A stretch of 64,000 bases of DNA from Halalkaliarchaeum desulfuricum (GTDB taxonomy: Archaea > Halobacteriota > Halobacteria > Halobacteriales > Haloferacaceae), in assembly GCF_002952775.1 (NCBI RefSeq), contig NZ_CP025066.1, positions 2,542,001-2,606,000 on the forward strand, in the 5' to 3' direction. Every line of letters starts with the position of its first letter. Positions within the stretch are counted from its first letter, which is position 1. The notes beneath the pieces were generated by a model. It saw only the letters and a program-made list of their open reading frames with translations. It was not told the origin of the DNA and searched no databases. Made by a program: the position numbers and the translations under genes. This document shows, piece by piece, positions 8,475-16,383 of the stretch.

Positions 8475-9719
8475 ATGACAATGGAGCACGTCGAAGCGCT
8501 GAAGTGTACTGTCTGTGGCGAGGAATACGAGGCCGAGGGGATCACATACACGTGTCCGAAGCACGATGGCCCAGTCGAGGGCGTCCTCGACGTCGTCTAC
8601 GACTACGACGAAGTACTCGATCGGTTCGATCACGACGTCGACGGGGATATCCCCGACATGTGGAAGTATCGCGCGTTCCTGCCGGTCGAAGACGACGCCG
8701 ACCCGATCACGCTCGGAGAGGGTGGAACAGACCTCTTCGACGCCCCACGACTCAGCGAGGAGCTCGGGGTCGAAGTTCGGGTGAAAGACGACAGCCGAAA
8801 TCCCACGGCGAGCTTCAAAGACCGGGCGACGTCAGTGTCGGTCACGAAGGCGAACAACCTCGGCCACGACATTGTGGTGTGTGCTTCCACGGGCAACGCC
8901 GCGGCCTCTCTCTGTGGATACGCGGCACGTGGGGGGATGGATGCGCGCATTTTCGTCCCGGGGTCGGCACCGGAGGGGAAACTCGCGCAACCACTCGTCT
9001 ACGGCGCCGACGTCCTCCAGGTCCAGGGAAGCTACGACCAGGCGGCCAAACTCAGTCTGGAAGTAACCGAGCAGTACGGGTGGTACAACCGGAACGCCGC
9101 GTACAACCCGTATCAAGTCGAGGGGAAGCGGACGGCTGGACTCGAGATCGCCGAACAGACCCGCCACGATGTCCCCGACTGGGTGGTCGTCTCCGTCGGC
9201 GACGGCTGCACGATCGCGGGGGTATGGAAGGGCCTCAAAGAGTTCGAAAAACTCGGGTTCATCGACGAAGCGCCACGCATGCTCAGCGTCCAGGCGGAGG
9301 GCGCAAGCGTGGTTCACGACACCTTCCACGGTGACGAGGACGTCGACGAAGTCGCAGAGACGCTCGCCGACAGCATCGCCGTCGCCAAGCCGGCCAACCT
9401 CCGGAAAGCTGTTCGAGCCGTCGAGGAAAGCAACGGCGACTCAGTGGTCGTGTCCGACGAGGCGATCCTCGAAGCCGAGGTTCGCCTCGGCAGCACCGAA
9501 GGGCTGTACGCCGAACCGGCAGCCGCCGCGACCGTCGCCGGCGTCGAGCGCGCCCTCGAACAGGACATCATCCACGAGGACGACTCCGTGGTGGTCGTCT
9601 CCAGCGGCTACGGCCTCAAGGACACGAAAAACGCCAAGCGGGCGACGGGCGACCCTCACAGGATTTCCCCCGACATCGGGGAAGTGGAACGGATCTACGG
9701 AGCCGGTCCCGACTACTGA
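8475..9719 (+). CDS. thrC: Threonine synthase
   Basis: 414-residue PLP-dependent threonine synthase, which converts O-phosphohomoserine to threonine. An N-terminal zinc-ribbon-like segment (C11-x2-C14, C27) precedes the fold-type II catalytic domain. The Schiff-base lysine is K115 in NPTASFKDR, the phosphate loop is STGNAAAS near residue 140, and SSGYGLKD lies near the C-terminus. The ATG at 8475 follows a TATA-like box (8444-8454); the frame is open upstream but not convincing. A paralogue at 53814 lacks the lysine. A 23-base tandem repeat begins over its last codons. Confidence 0.95.
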   Translation: MTMEHVEALKCTVCGEEYEAEGITYTCPKHDGPVEGVLDVVYDYDEVLDRFDHDVDGDIPDMWKYRAFLPVEDDADPITLGEGGTDLFDAPRLSEELGVEVRVKDDSRNPTASFKDRATSVSVTKANNLGHDIVVCASTGNAAASLCGYAARGGMDARIFVPGSAPEGKLAQPLVYGADVLQVQGSYDQAAKLSLEVTEQYGWYNRNAAYNPYQVEGKRTAGLEIAEQTRHDVPDWVVVSVGDGCTIAGVWKGLKEFEKLGFIDEAPRMLSVQAEGASVVHDTFHGDEDVDEVAETLADSIAVAKPANLRKAVRAVEESNGDSVVVSDEAILEAEVRLGSTEGLYAEPAAAATVAGVERALEQDIIHEDDSVVVVSSGYGLKDTKNAKRATGDPHRISPDIGEVERIYGAGPDY

Positions 9720-9774
9720 TCCCCTCCTCTCCTGACTACCGATCCCCTCCTCTCCTGACTACCGATCCTCTCTT
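9711..9774. repeat. Tandem repeat of about 23 bases (2.7 copies) at the thrC 3' end
   Basis: Unit 9711-9733 is repeated with one change at 9734-9756 and partly at 9757-9774. The first unit includes the last codons and stop codon of thrC (GACTACTGA); the later units have GACTACCGA, so only the first carries the stop. The unit contains a CCCCTCCTCTCCT pyrimidine run. This looks like slippage duplication downstream of the gene. Confidence 0.85.
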
Positions 9775-9972
9775 ACGCCGCCAATTGACTGTTCCTCCGG
9801 ACGGATCGAAAACAACACCTCCCGCCGAAGTGGCTGGCGATGTATGTGGCAGGGGCCATCACTAGCAGGAGGCGGATACAAATTGTAATTCATCTCAAAA
9901 AAAGTTTTTGGAATCGAACGGAAGCGCACCATCAACACGTGATCTGGTCCGATCCCGATCGGTTGGTAAGCC
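9775..9972. other. Non-coding stretch between thrC and the MCP relic
   Basis: I see no gene. The stretch contains an AT-rich segment around 9880-9910 with a run of seven A (9898-9904) and then GTTTTTGG, which could hold a promoter or terminator. Nothing else stands out. Confidence 0.4.
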
Positions 9973-10191
9973 CTATCCGTCGGTCGTCAAGTTCTCGACG
10001 CCGCCGACCAGGGTCTCTACTGTCGTCTCCTGTTTTTCCGCTCGTTCGACGACCGACCGTGAATTAGCTTGCCCCTCGTTGGCCTCGGCAACGACAGCAA
10101 ACCCATCGCCCGCCTCGTCAGCGCGTGCGGCTTCGATGGATGCGTCGAGCGCCAGCATGTTCGTCTCTAACGTTCTGTTCTTTTGGGACAT
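9973..10191 (-). pseudogene. Relic of a methyl-accepting chemotaxis/transducer signalling tip
   Basis: The minus-strand reading contains ETNMLALDASIEAARADEAG followed by DGFAVVAEA, the near-invariant hairpin tip of chemotaxis transducers that contacts CheA/CheW. Only about 70 residues remain. There is no sensor, HAMP or methylation-helix region and no convincing start, and the sequence after the tip (EGQANSRSVVERAEKQ) has drifted from the normal continuation. It lies between thrC and glyA with no chemotaxis gene nearby. The best explanation is the remnant of a deleted transducer gene; expression as a short peptide cannot be excluded. Confidence 0.75.
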
Positions 10192-10286
10192 GGCGGTCGA
10201 GTTGACGCACAGGGTAGTTGTAACTCCTGAATCGGGGACTGGTGAAGGTGACCCACGCGACAGTTGAATTTCCGGACGAACGACAA

Positions 10287-10295
10287 CATTTAACG
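10287..10295 (+). promoter_or_regulatory. TATA-like promoter of glyA
   Basis: CATTTAACG is 24-32 bases before the ATG at 10319 and supports that start over a GTG eight codons upstream. Confidence 0.5.
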
Positions 10296-10318
10296 TGAGT
10301 GTCCGACCAGTAGGAAAC

Positions 10319-11566
10319 ATGGAGTTCGACCAGATACGGGAAGCCGATACAGCAGTTGCCAACGCGATGGAGGGAGAACTCTCCCGGCAGCAGGAGACGT
10401 TCTCGCTGATCGCCAGCGAAAACTACGTCAGCGAAGCGGTCCTGGCCGGCCAGGGGTCCCCGCTCACGAACAAGTACGCCGAGGGATACCCCGGCGAGCG
10501 GTACTACGCCGGCTGTGAGTACGTCGACGAAATCGAGCAACTCGCCATCGATCGTGCAACGGAACTGTGGGGCGCAGATCACGTCAACGTCCAGCCCCAC
10601 TCCGGAACGCAGGCAAACATGGCGGTGTACCTCGCCGTGCTGGAACCCGGCGACAAGATCCTTTCGCTGGATCTAAACCACGGTGGTCACCTCAGTCACG
10701 GTCACCACGTCAACTTCGCCGGCCAGTTGTTCGAGGTCGAACACTATGAGGTCGACGCAGACACCGGCTACCTGGACTACGAGAGCATCCACGAACACGC
10801 CGAACGGTTCGAACCCGACATCATCGTTTCCGGTTTCTCCGCGTATCCACGCGAGGTCGAGTGGGAGCGGATACAGGAGGCTGCCGACGCCGTCGACGCC
10901 TACCATCTGGCCGACATTGCCCACATCACTGGGCTGGTCGCCGCCGGCGTTCACGAGTCTCCGGTCGGCGTCGCCGACTTCGCCACCGGCTCCACACACA
11001 AGACTATCCGGGCGGGTCGGGGCGGAATCATCATGTGCGACGAGGAGTACGCCGACGACATCGACAGCGCCGTCTTCCCCGGAAGCCAGGGTGGACCACT
11101 CGCGCACAACATCGCGGGCAAGGCCGTCGGCTTCGGCGAAGCGCTCACACCGGCGTTCCAGTCGTACGCAGAACAGGTCGTCGCCAACGCAAAGGCCCTG
11201 GGCGATGTCCTGACAGACAAGGGCCTCTCGCTCGTGTCCGGGGGCACAGACACACATCTCCTGCTCGTCGACCTCCGGGAATCCCACCCAGACGTGACCG
11301 GGAGTGACGCCGAAGACGCGCTGGCGGACGCGAACCTCATCCTCAATGCGAACACCGTGCCGGGAGAAACTCGCTCCGCATTCGATCCCTCCGGCGTTCG
11401 CATCGGAACCCCGGGTATTACGACCCGCGGGTTCGACGAGGCGGCGACCCGCGAACTCGGGGAACTCATCTACGAGGTCATCGATAACGTCGACGACGAT
11501 AGCGTGATCGAATCCGTCCGCTCGCGGGTCGAAGAACTGAGCCGCGAGTACCCGCTCTACGAATAG
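10319..11566 (+). CDS. glyA: Serine hydroxymethyltransferase
   Basis: 415-residue PLP enzyme interconverting serine plus THF with glycine plus 5,10-methylene-THF. The PLP lysine is K228 in GSTHKTIRAGRGG. The N-terminal IASENYVS and LTNKYAEGYPG motifs and the folate-region HSGTQAN are present, and the length is normal. I chose the ATG at 10319 (MEFDQIRE, the usual haloarchaeal N-terminus). It is the entry point of one-carbon units in this organism and would be the natural outlet for methyl groups delivered to folate by the corrinoid module at 24-33 kb (inference). Confidence 0.96.
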   Translation: MEFDQIREADTAVANAMEGELSRQQETFSLIASENYVSEAVLAGQGSPLTNKYAEGYPGERYYAGCEYVDEIEQLAIDRATELWGADHVNVQPHSGTQANMAVYLAVLEPGDKILSLDLNHGGHLSHGHHVNFAGQLFEVEHYEVDADTGYLDYESIHEHAERFEPDIIVSGFSAYPREVEWERIQEAADAVDAYHLADIAHITGLVAAGVHESPVGVADFATGSTHKTIRAGRGGIIMCDEEYADDIDSAVFPGSQGGPLAHNIAGKAVGFGEALTPAFQSYAEQVVANAKALGDVLTDKGLSLVSGGTDTHLLLVDLRESHPDVTGSDAEDALADANLILNANTVPGETRSAFDPSGVRIGTPGITTRGFDEAATRELGELIYEVIDNVDDDSVIESVRSRVEELSREYPLYE

Positions 11567-11659
11567 TGTCTCGACCGCCAGCATAGCGCAGTCCTGCGGT
11601 CCCTTTTCTGTTCCGTCCGCCTTCAGGATCAACTGTTTTCTCGGACCGACACCATCCGT

Positions 11660-11938
11660 CTACTCCAGTTCCCCGGCCTGTTGGATCGCTTTCGACCGTT
11701 TCCGATAGTACTTGACCCCTGCTCCCATGACGACGAGCCCTGCGGCCACACCGGCTATCCAAACGTCTTGTATCCGTCCTGTGTAATGACCCCAGACGAA
11801 CCCCACCGCGACGACGAATCCGAACACAACGAGCGCAATCGCCCATCGACGCGTCATGACCGCCTGCCCGCAGTGTGGACACCGACGGTCCGAGGGACTG
11901 ATTTTTCGTCCGCAATTACTGCAACGAAGGGACGTCAT
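11660..11938 (-). CDS. Small zinc-ribbon membrane protein
   Basis: 92 residues. An N-terminal zinc ribbon (C6-x2-C9 and C20-x2-C23 in CSNC and CPHC) is followed by two membrane segments (ALVVFGFVVAVGFVWG and WIAGVAAGLVVMGAGV) and a basic C-terminal stretch. Such zinc-ribbon plus two-helix proteins are common in haloarchaea; function unknown. It is a single gene between glyA (convergent) and the azgA-type permease. Confidence 0.75.
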   Translation of the reverse strand: MTSLRCSNCGRKISPSDRRCPHCGQAVMTRRWAIALVVFGFVVAVGFVWGHYTGRIQDVWIAGVAAGLVVMGAGVKYYRKRSKAIQQAGELE

Positions 11939-12022
11939 AGTTGGGGACAGCAGCCTCGGTTACTTAGCTCTGGCGTCAATCGGTTCCGCGTCGCGTGCCA
12001 AAAAAGAGTTGGCTGGTCTATC

Positions 12023-13417
12023 CTACCCGATGAGGCCCGACGTCTGCGTCCAGAGGTAGAACACGAACGCGAGTGCCAGGAGCCACTGGCCCAGGTGCAC
12101 TTCCGTCGCCTTGCCCTGGGCGAACTTGAGTACCGGGTACACCATCAGTCCAGCAGCGATACCCCACGCGATCGAGTACGTGAGCGGCATGATGAGGATG
12201 GTGAGACCTGCAGTGATCGACCACGCTGGGTCGCTCCAATCAATGTCAGTCACTCCTTCGAGCATAATTAGCCCGACGATAACCAGCGCAAGGTAGATTG
12301 CGTAATCGGGGATCGCAGCCACAATCGGGACCGCGATCAGTGCGACTGTAAACAGCGCCGCGATGACCAGTGCAGTCAGACCGGTCCGACCTCCCTCTTC
12401 GATACCGGTCGCGGATTCGATGTACGTCGTCGCCGTGGAAGTCCCGACCATGGCGCCAGCAGTCGTGGCAATTGCGTCGGCCATCAGGGGCTTTTCCATT
12501 TCCGGAAGGTCCCCCTCTTCATCGAGGAGATCCGCCTGTTGTCCGACGCCGAGCAGGACACCTGCCGTGTCGAAGAAGTCCACGAAGAAGAACGTGAACA
12601 CGACCAGCGAGAACGTCAGTGGCTCGATGTCTGCAAGTCCCTCGATGAACGCACCAACGAGCGGGGTGATGTCGTAGTGTGGCGACGGCAGTTCGGCCGG
12701 GGTGATGACACCGCGTTCGAAGAATCCTGCAAGCGTCAACGCCCAGCCCACGATTCCGGTCGTGAGGATACCGATGATGATCGACCCCTTGATCCCTCGC
12801 GCGAACAACATCAGAGTAAACAAAAGACCCAGCAGGCCGAGTATCGCCCAGGGGTTCTGAGCGACCATTCCGAGTTCGACCAGCGTGCCTTCGTACCCGA
12901 CGACGATTTCCATCTCCTGGAGTCCGATGAACAGCAGGAACGCACCGATACCCGCACCGACCGAGAACTTGACGGGTTCCGGGAAGATCGAGATGATGTA
13001 TTTCCTCGCACCGGCCGCAGTCAGGAGGATGAAGATGACCCCCTCGACGAAGACTGCGGCCAGCGCGGTTTGCCAGGATATCCCCATCCCGATAACGACG
13101 GTGAACGCGAAGAAGGCGTTCAGTCCCATCCCGGGTGCGACGCCGAATGGACGCTTCGCATACAGCGCCATTACAAGACCCCCGATGACGGCGGAAATGA
13201 TCGTCGCGATAGCGATCATCTGGAAGACCTCTCCCTCTGTGTAGCCCGGGATTTCGATCGCGGCACCCAGGATCGCTGGGTTGACCACGATGATGTACGA
13301 CATCGTTAGGAACGTCGTCGCCCCGGCGATCAACTCCGTCGATAAGTCTGTGTCGTACTTATCGAACTCGAAGAACTCGGCTATCCCGGATGAACCAGTG
13401 TCAGATTGTCCTGACAT
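12023..13417 (-). CDS. AzgA-type purine (adenine/guanine/hypoxanthine) permease
   Basis: 464-residue membrane transporter of the NCS2-like AzgA/PbuG family of proton-driven purine importers. Family motifs are GATTFLTMSYII near the N-terminus, APGMGLNAFFAF near residue 105 and GTSTATTYIESATG in the second half, with 12-14 hydrophobic segments. It is monocistronic. Its promoter lies in a symmetrical element (see 13442-13474). It complements the NCS2 permease and amidohydrolases at the left of the window, which together point to use of exogenous nucleobases. Confidence 0.92.
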   Translation of the reverse strand: MSGQSDTGSSGIAEFFEFDKYDTDLSTELIAGATTFLTMSYIIVVNPAILGAAIEIPGYTEGEVFQMIAIATIISAVIGGLVMALYAKRPFGVAPGMGLNAFFAFTVVIGMGISWQTALAAVFVEGVIFILLTAAGARKYIISIFPEPVKFSVGAGIGAFLLFIGLQEMEIVVGYEGTLVELGMVAQNPWAILGLLGLLFTLMLFARGIKGSIIIGILTTGIVGWALTLAGFFERGVITPAELPSPHYDITPLVGAFIEGLADIEPLTFSLVVFTFFFVDFFDTAGVLLGVGQQADLLDEEGDLPEMEKPLMADAIATTAGAMVGTSTATTYIESATGIEEGGRTGLTALVIAALFTVALIAVPIVAAIPDYAIYLALVIVGLIMLEGVTDIDWSDPAWSITAGLTILIMPLTYSIAWGIAAGLMVYPVLKFAQGKATEVHLGQWLLALAFVFYLWTQTSGLIG

Positions 13418-13441
13418 ACACTGGCCATCAATTCATGGGTA

Positions 13442-13474
13442 TTTAAAGGTTAGGTCCAAATTAATACCTTTAAA
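13442..13474. promoter_or_regulatory. Inverted repeat containing the purine-permease TATA box
   Basis: TTTAAAGGT (13442-13450) and ACCTTTAAA (13466-13474) are perfect inverted copies separated by 15 bases. The left arm, read on the minus strand, forms the TATA-like element (ACCTTTAAATACC) about 25-33 bases before the permease ATG at 13417. The symmetry suggests an operator for a dimeric regulator or a bidirectional promoter. The rest of 13418-13713 shows no gene. Confidence 0.5.
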
Positions 13475-13683
13475 TTACAGCAGGTCTCCGTCTGTCGATC
13501 ATGACCTCCGGAGTTCACAATTGATATCAAAATGGGCTCATCATCATCCTCCGGTAATTGTCAGACTATTGTGGCAGGTGCGCCGTGTACTCCGTAGGCC
13601 TCTCCGACAGAGCATAGGTGTTCCCAAAACCGGAATCACGATATAATTCCGCCATCGAATCGTGCCGCTCACGAAAAGTGTGT

Positions 13684-13692
13684 GTTAAATAC
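13684..13692 (+). promoter_or_regulatory. TATA-like promoter of pdxS
   Basis: GTTAAATAC, 22-30 bases before the ATG at 13714, as in leaderless haloarchaeal genes; it supports that start over the longer upstream frame. Confidence 0.5.
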
Positions 13693-13713
13693 GTTCATCC
13701 ACTATCACGGATC

Positions 13714-14622
13714 ATGTCGGAGGCAACGGATCTCGAGGAGCTGGAGCACGGGACGGAACTCATCAAGCGCGGGTTTGCCCGCATGCAGAAGGGCGGCGTG
13801 ATCATGGACGTGGTAAACCGCGAGCAGGCTCGCATCGCCGAGGACGCCGGCGCGGTCGCGGTGATGGCCCTCGAGGCGGTGCCCGCCGACATCCGCAAGC
13901 GCGGCGGTGTCGCCCGGATGCCCGATCCCCAAAACGTCATCGAGATCATCGACGAGGTTTCCATCCCGGTGATGGGCAAATCCCGCATCGGCCACCGCAA
14001 GGAGGCCGAAATCCTCCAGGCGCTCGGCGTCGACATGGTCGACGAATCGGAAGTGCTCACCCCCGCCGACGAGGCCTACCACATCGACAAACGCGCGTTT
14101 ACCGCCCCGTTCGTCTGTGGCGCGCGCGACCTCCCCGAGGCGCTGCGCCGGATCAACGAGGGCGCTGCCATGATCCGGACGAAAGGCGAGGCCGGCACCG
14201 GCGACGTCAACCAGGCGGTCACACACCAGCGCACCATCCAGGAACAGATCCGCACGCTTTCGGGACTCCAGCACGAGGAGCGCGACGCCTGGGCGCGCGA
14301 ACACGGCGCCCCCCGCGAGCTGGTGCACGAGACGGCCGAGATGGGCCGACTCCCGGTGGTCAACTTCGCCGCCGGCGGGATCGCCACGCCCGCCGACGCC
14401 GCCCTGATGATGCATCACGGCTGTGATGGGATCTTCGTCGGCTCGGGCATCTTCGGTGCCGAACGCCCCGAACAAATGGGGAACGCGATCGTCGAAGCTG
14501 TCACCAACTGGGACGACCCCGACACGCTGGCGGACATCGCCACCGACGCCGGCAGCGGCATGCGCGGGGAATCCACCGCCGACATGCCCGAGGAAGAACG
14601 CCTCCAGAGTCGCGGGGTCTAA
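13714..14622 (+). CDS. pdxS: Pyridoxal 5'-phosphate synthase lyase subunit
   Basis: 302-residue PdxS (SNZ family). With the glutaminase PdxT it makes PLP from ribose 5-phosphate, glyceraldehyde 3-phosphate and ammonia. The TIM barrel has D32 in VIMDVV, the Schiff-base lysine K89 in [10 protein letters not shown] and a second lysine in [10 protein letters not shown]. Length and the C-terminal SGMRGES segment are normal. pdxT is not in the window. The product serves the PLP enzymes seen here (thrC, glyA, threonine ammonia-lyase). Confidence 0.96.
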   Translation: MSEATDLEELEHGTELIKRGFARMQKGGVIMDVVNREQARIAEDAGAVAVMALEAVPADIRKRGGVARMPDPQNVIEIIDEVSIPVMGKSRIGHRKEAEILQALGVDMVDESEVLTPADEAYHIDKRAFTAPFVCGARDLPEALRRINEGAAMIRTKGEAGTGDVNQAVTHQRTIQEQIRTLSGLQHEERDAWAREHGAPRELVHETAEMGRLPVVNFAAGGIATPADAALMMHHGCDGIFVGSGIFGAERPEQMGNAIVEAVTNWDDPDTLADIATDAGSGMRGESTADMPEEERLQSRGV

Positions 14623-14683
14623 GAGTCACTTCTCAGCAATGTAACACCGGTGGGTTTTTTCCGACGCTCGGGTATCATCGGGC

Positions 14684-15439
14684 ATGAAACTGTTCGCCGT
14701 TCCGGACCTACCAGAGATCGAGCCCGGGGACGACATCGCGTCCCTGATCGACGAACGAGTCGATCTCGAACCGTCGGACGTCGTCTGTGTTGCATCGACG
14801 ATCGTCTCGAAGGCTGAAGGTCGACTCGCCGATCTCTCGGCGTTTCCGGCCGGCCCCAGAGCCCGGGAGATCGCTGCCAATCTGGAAGACGCAACAGGCG
14901 AACCGAAGGATCCCCGATTCGCCCAGGCGGTGCTCGAGGAAAGCGTCGGTCTGCTGATCGAATCGCCATTCCTCCTCACGGAAACCCGATTCGGTCACGT
15001 CACCGTCAACGCAGGTATCGACCGGTCGAACGTTCCCGGTCACGACCTCCTGTTGCTTCCGCGCCATCCGAGCGCGAGTGCGGAGGAAATTGCCGGTGGG
15101 CTCGACGCCGACAGGGTGATCGTGACGGATACGTGTGGCCGACCGTTCAGGCACGGTCAACGCGGCGTCGCGATCGGGTGGGCGGGGATGCCGGCCAGCC
15201 GCGACTGGCGGGGCGAGCACGACCGGACCGGACGAGAACTGGGCGTCACAGTGCAGAACGTGATCGACGAACTGGCGGCAGCGAGCAACCTCCTTGCAGG
15301 GGAAGGCGCCGGCGGGACCCCGGTCGTCGTTGTCCGCGGGTTCGAGTTCGGCGACCACGAGGGGTCGGACGAGCACTTCCGGGAGATCGAAGGCGACCTG
15401 GTACGGCAGGCGCTCCGCGAATGGAACGACGGATCGTGA
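14684..15439 (+). CDS. cofE: Coenzyme F420-0:L-glutamate ligase
   Basis: 251-residue CofE, which adds the gamma-linked glutamates to F420-0 using GTP. Family signatures seen are the IVSKAEGR strand near residue 40, NVPGHDLLLLP in the middle, TDTCGRPFR near residue 150 and GVAIGWAG. The start ATG is 61 bases after pdxS, with an oligo-T stretch between them that may act as pdxS terminator or cofE promoter. Independent single-gene transcription seems likely. Confidence 0.93.
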   Translation: MKLFAVPDLPEIEPGDDIASLIDERVDLEPSDVVCVASTIVSKAEGRLADLSAFPAGPRAREIAANLEDATGEPKDPRFAQAVLEESVGLLIESPFLLTETRFGHVTVNAGIDRSNVPGHDLLLLPRHPSASAEEIAGGLDADRVIVTDTCGRPFRHGQRGVAIGWAGMPASRDWRGEHDRTGRELGVTVQNVIDELAAASNLLAGEGAGGTPVVVVRGFEFGDHEGSDEHFREIEGDLVRQALREWNDGS

Positions 15440-15498
15440 TACCTATCCACTAAACCAGCCCAGTTTTGGCTGCGAGGTGCTGGCCCACCAGCGGAACA

Positions 15499-16305
15499 TC
15501 ATCCGTCTTCTATCACCGTGAGACGACGATCTGCGATCAACTCGACGACCTCATCTGCAGACAAAACCTCCGGATCCACACCGTTCGAATCGGCGGAAGC
15601 GCTCTCGAACCGCCGGATCCGATATGAATTGATCTGGTTGTTGTCCGCACTCACGAGTTCGAGGACCTCGAGCGTCTCACCGGTCACCTCGTCGCGATAG
15701 CGACGGCCCGCCTGGATACTGACGGCTGGATATTCCGTCGAACACGCCCAGTTGAATTCTTTACAGTACTGATCTATTGCCCACACCAGGTCTTCGACGT
15801 CGGCCGCCTCACTCGACTGTTCGGACGTGGATTCGAGTGTTCTGTCCCAGTAATCGACGACACACCTCTTCAGGTCCGCTTCGACTGCCTCCTCGACGAG
15901 TTTCTGTTCGATCGGATACCCGATCTCGATCGCGACCAGCGCGTGTTGATCGAGTCGATGCAAGCAGTTCTGACACCCGAGTTCGATTTGCGTGATATTC
16001 ACGCGATCCTCGACAGTGAGATGAGCTATTTCGGAGACACACTGTGGACACCACAGAAAGATGATTCCGTCCTCGGGAGCCTGTAGTTCGCTGAAGACAG
16101 TCAGAGACTCGAATTCCTTGTCGACGTTCCGCTCGAGATCGGGGGTGCTTAGTTCCGGTTCGTCCTGTTGCGGACTTGCAAACTTCGCCAGCTCCCTGTC
16201 CTTGAGTAACGACTTGATCACGGAATCGTGTGAGGAATGTGATTCCCGGTTTCTGATCTCCTCGATTCGGTCTTTTGTCCATTCGCGTACTCTGATTGTG
16301 GGCAT
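15499..16305 (-). CDS. Ribbon-helix-helix plus zinc-ribbon protein, unknown function
   Basis: 268 residues from the ATG at 16305. The N-terminus (MPTIRVREWTKDRIEEIR) has the strand-helix pattern of a ribbon-helix-helix DNA-binding domain. A zinc ribbon follows (C86-x2-C89 in CPQC and C111-x2-C114 in CQNC), and the acidic C-terminal half is not recognised. It is likely a haloarchaeal regulator. It lies downstream of the SMC-like gene on the same strand but has its own AT-rich promoter region around 16325-16340, so coupling is uncertain. The frame is open 16 codons upstream of the chosen start. Confidence 0.65.
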   Translation of the reverse strand: MPTIRVREWTKDRIEEIRNRESHSSHDSVIKSLLKDRELAKFASPQQDEPELSTPDLERNVDKEFESLTVFSELQAPEDGIIFLWCPQCVSEIAHLTVEDRVNITQIELGCQNCLHRLDQHALVAIEIGYPIEQKLVEEAVEADLKRCVVDYWDRTLESTSEQSSEAADVEDLVWAIDQYCKEFNWACSTEYPAVSIQAGRRYRDEVTGETLEVLELVSADNNQINSYRIRRFESASADSNGVDPEVLSADEVVELIADRRLTVIEDG

Positions 16306-16383
16306 GACGTAAACTAAGCGTATTATCCGATAATAAATTTGGGTTGTTGCCACACTGCGGGAACGACAGTGGGTGTCGACGGT

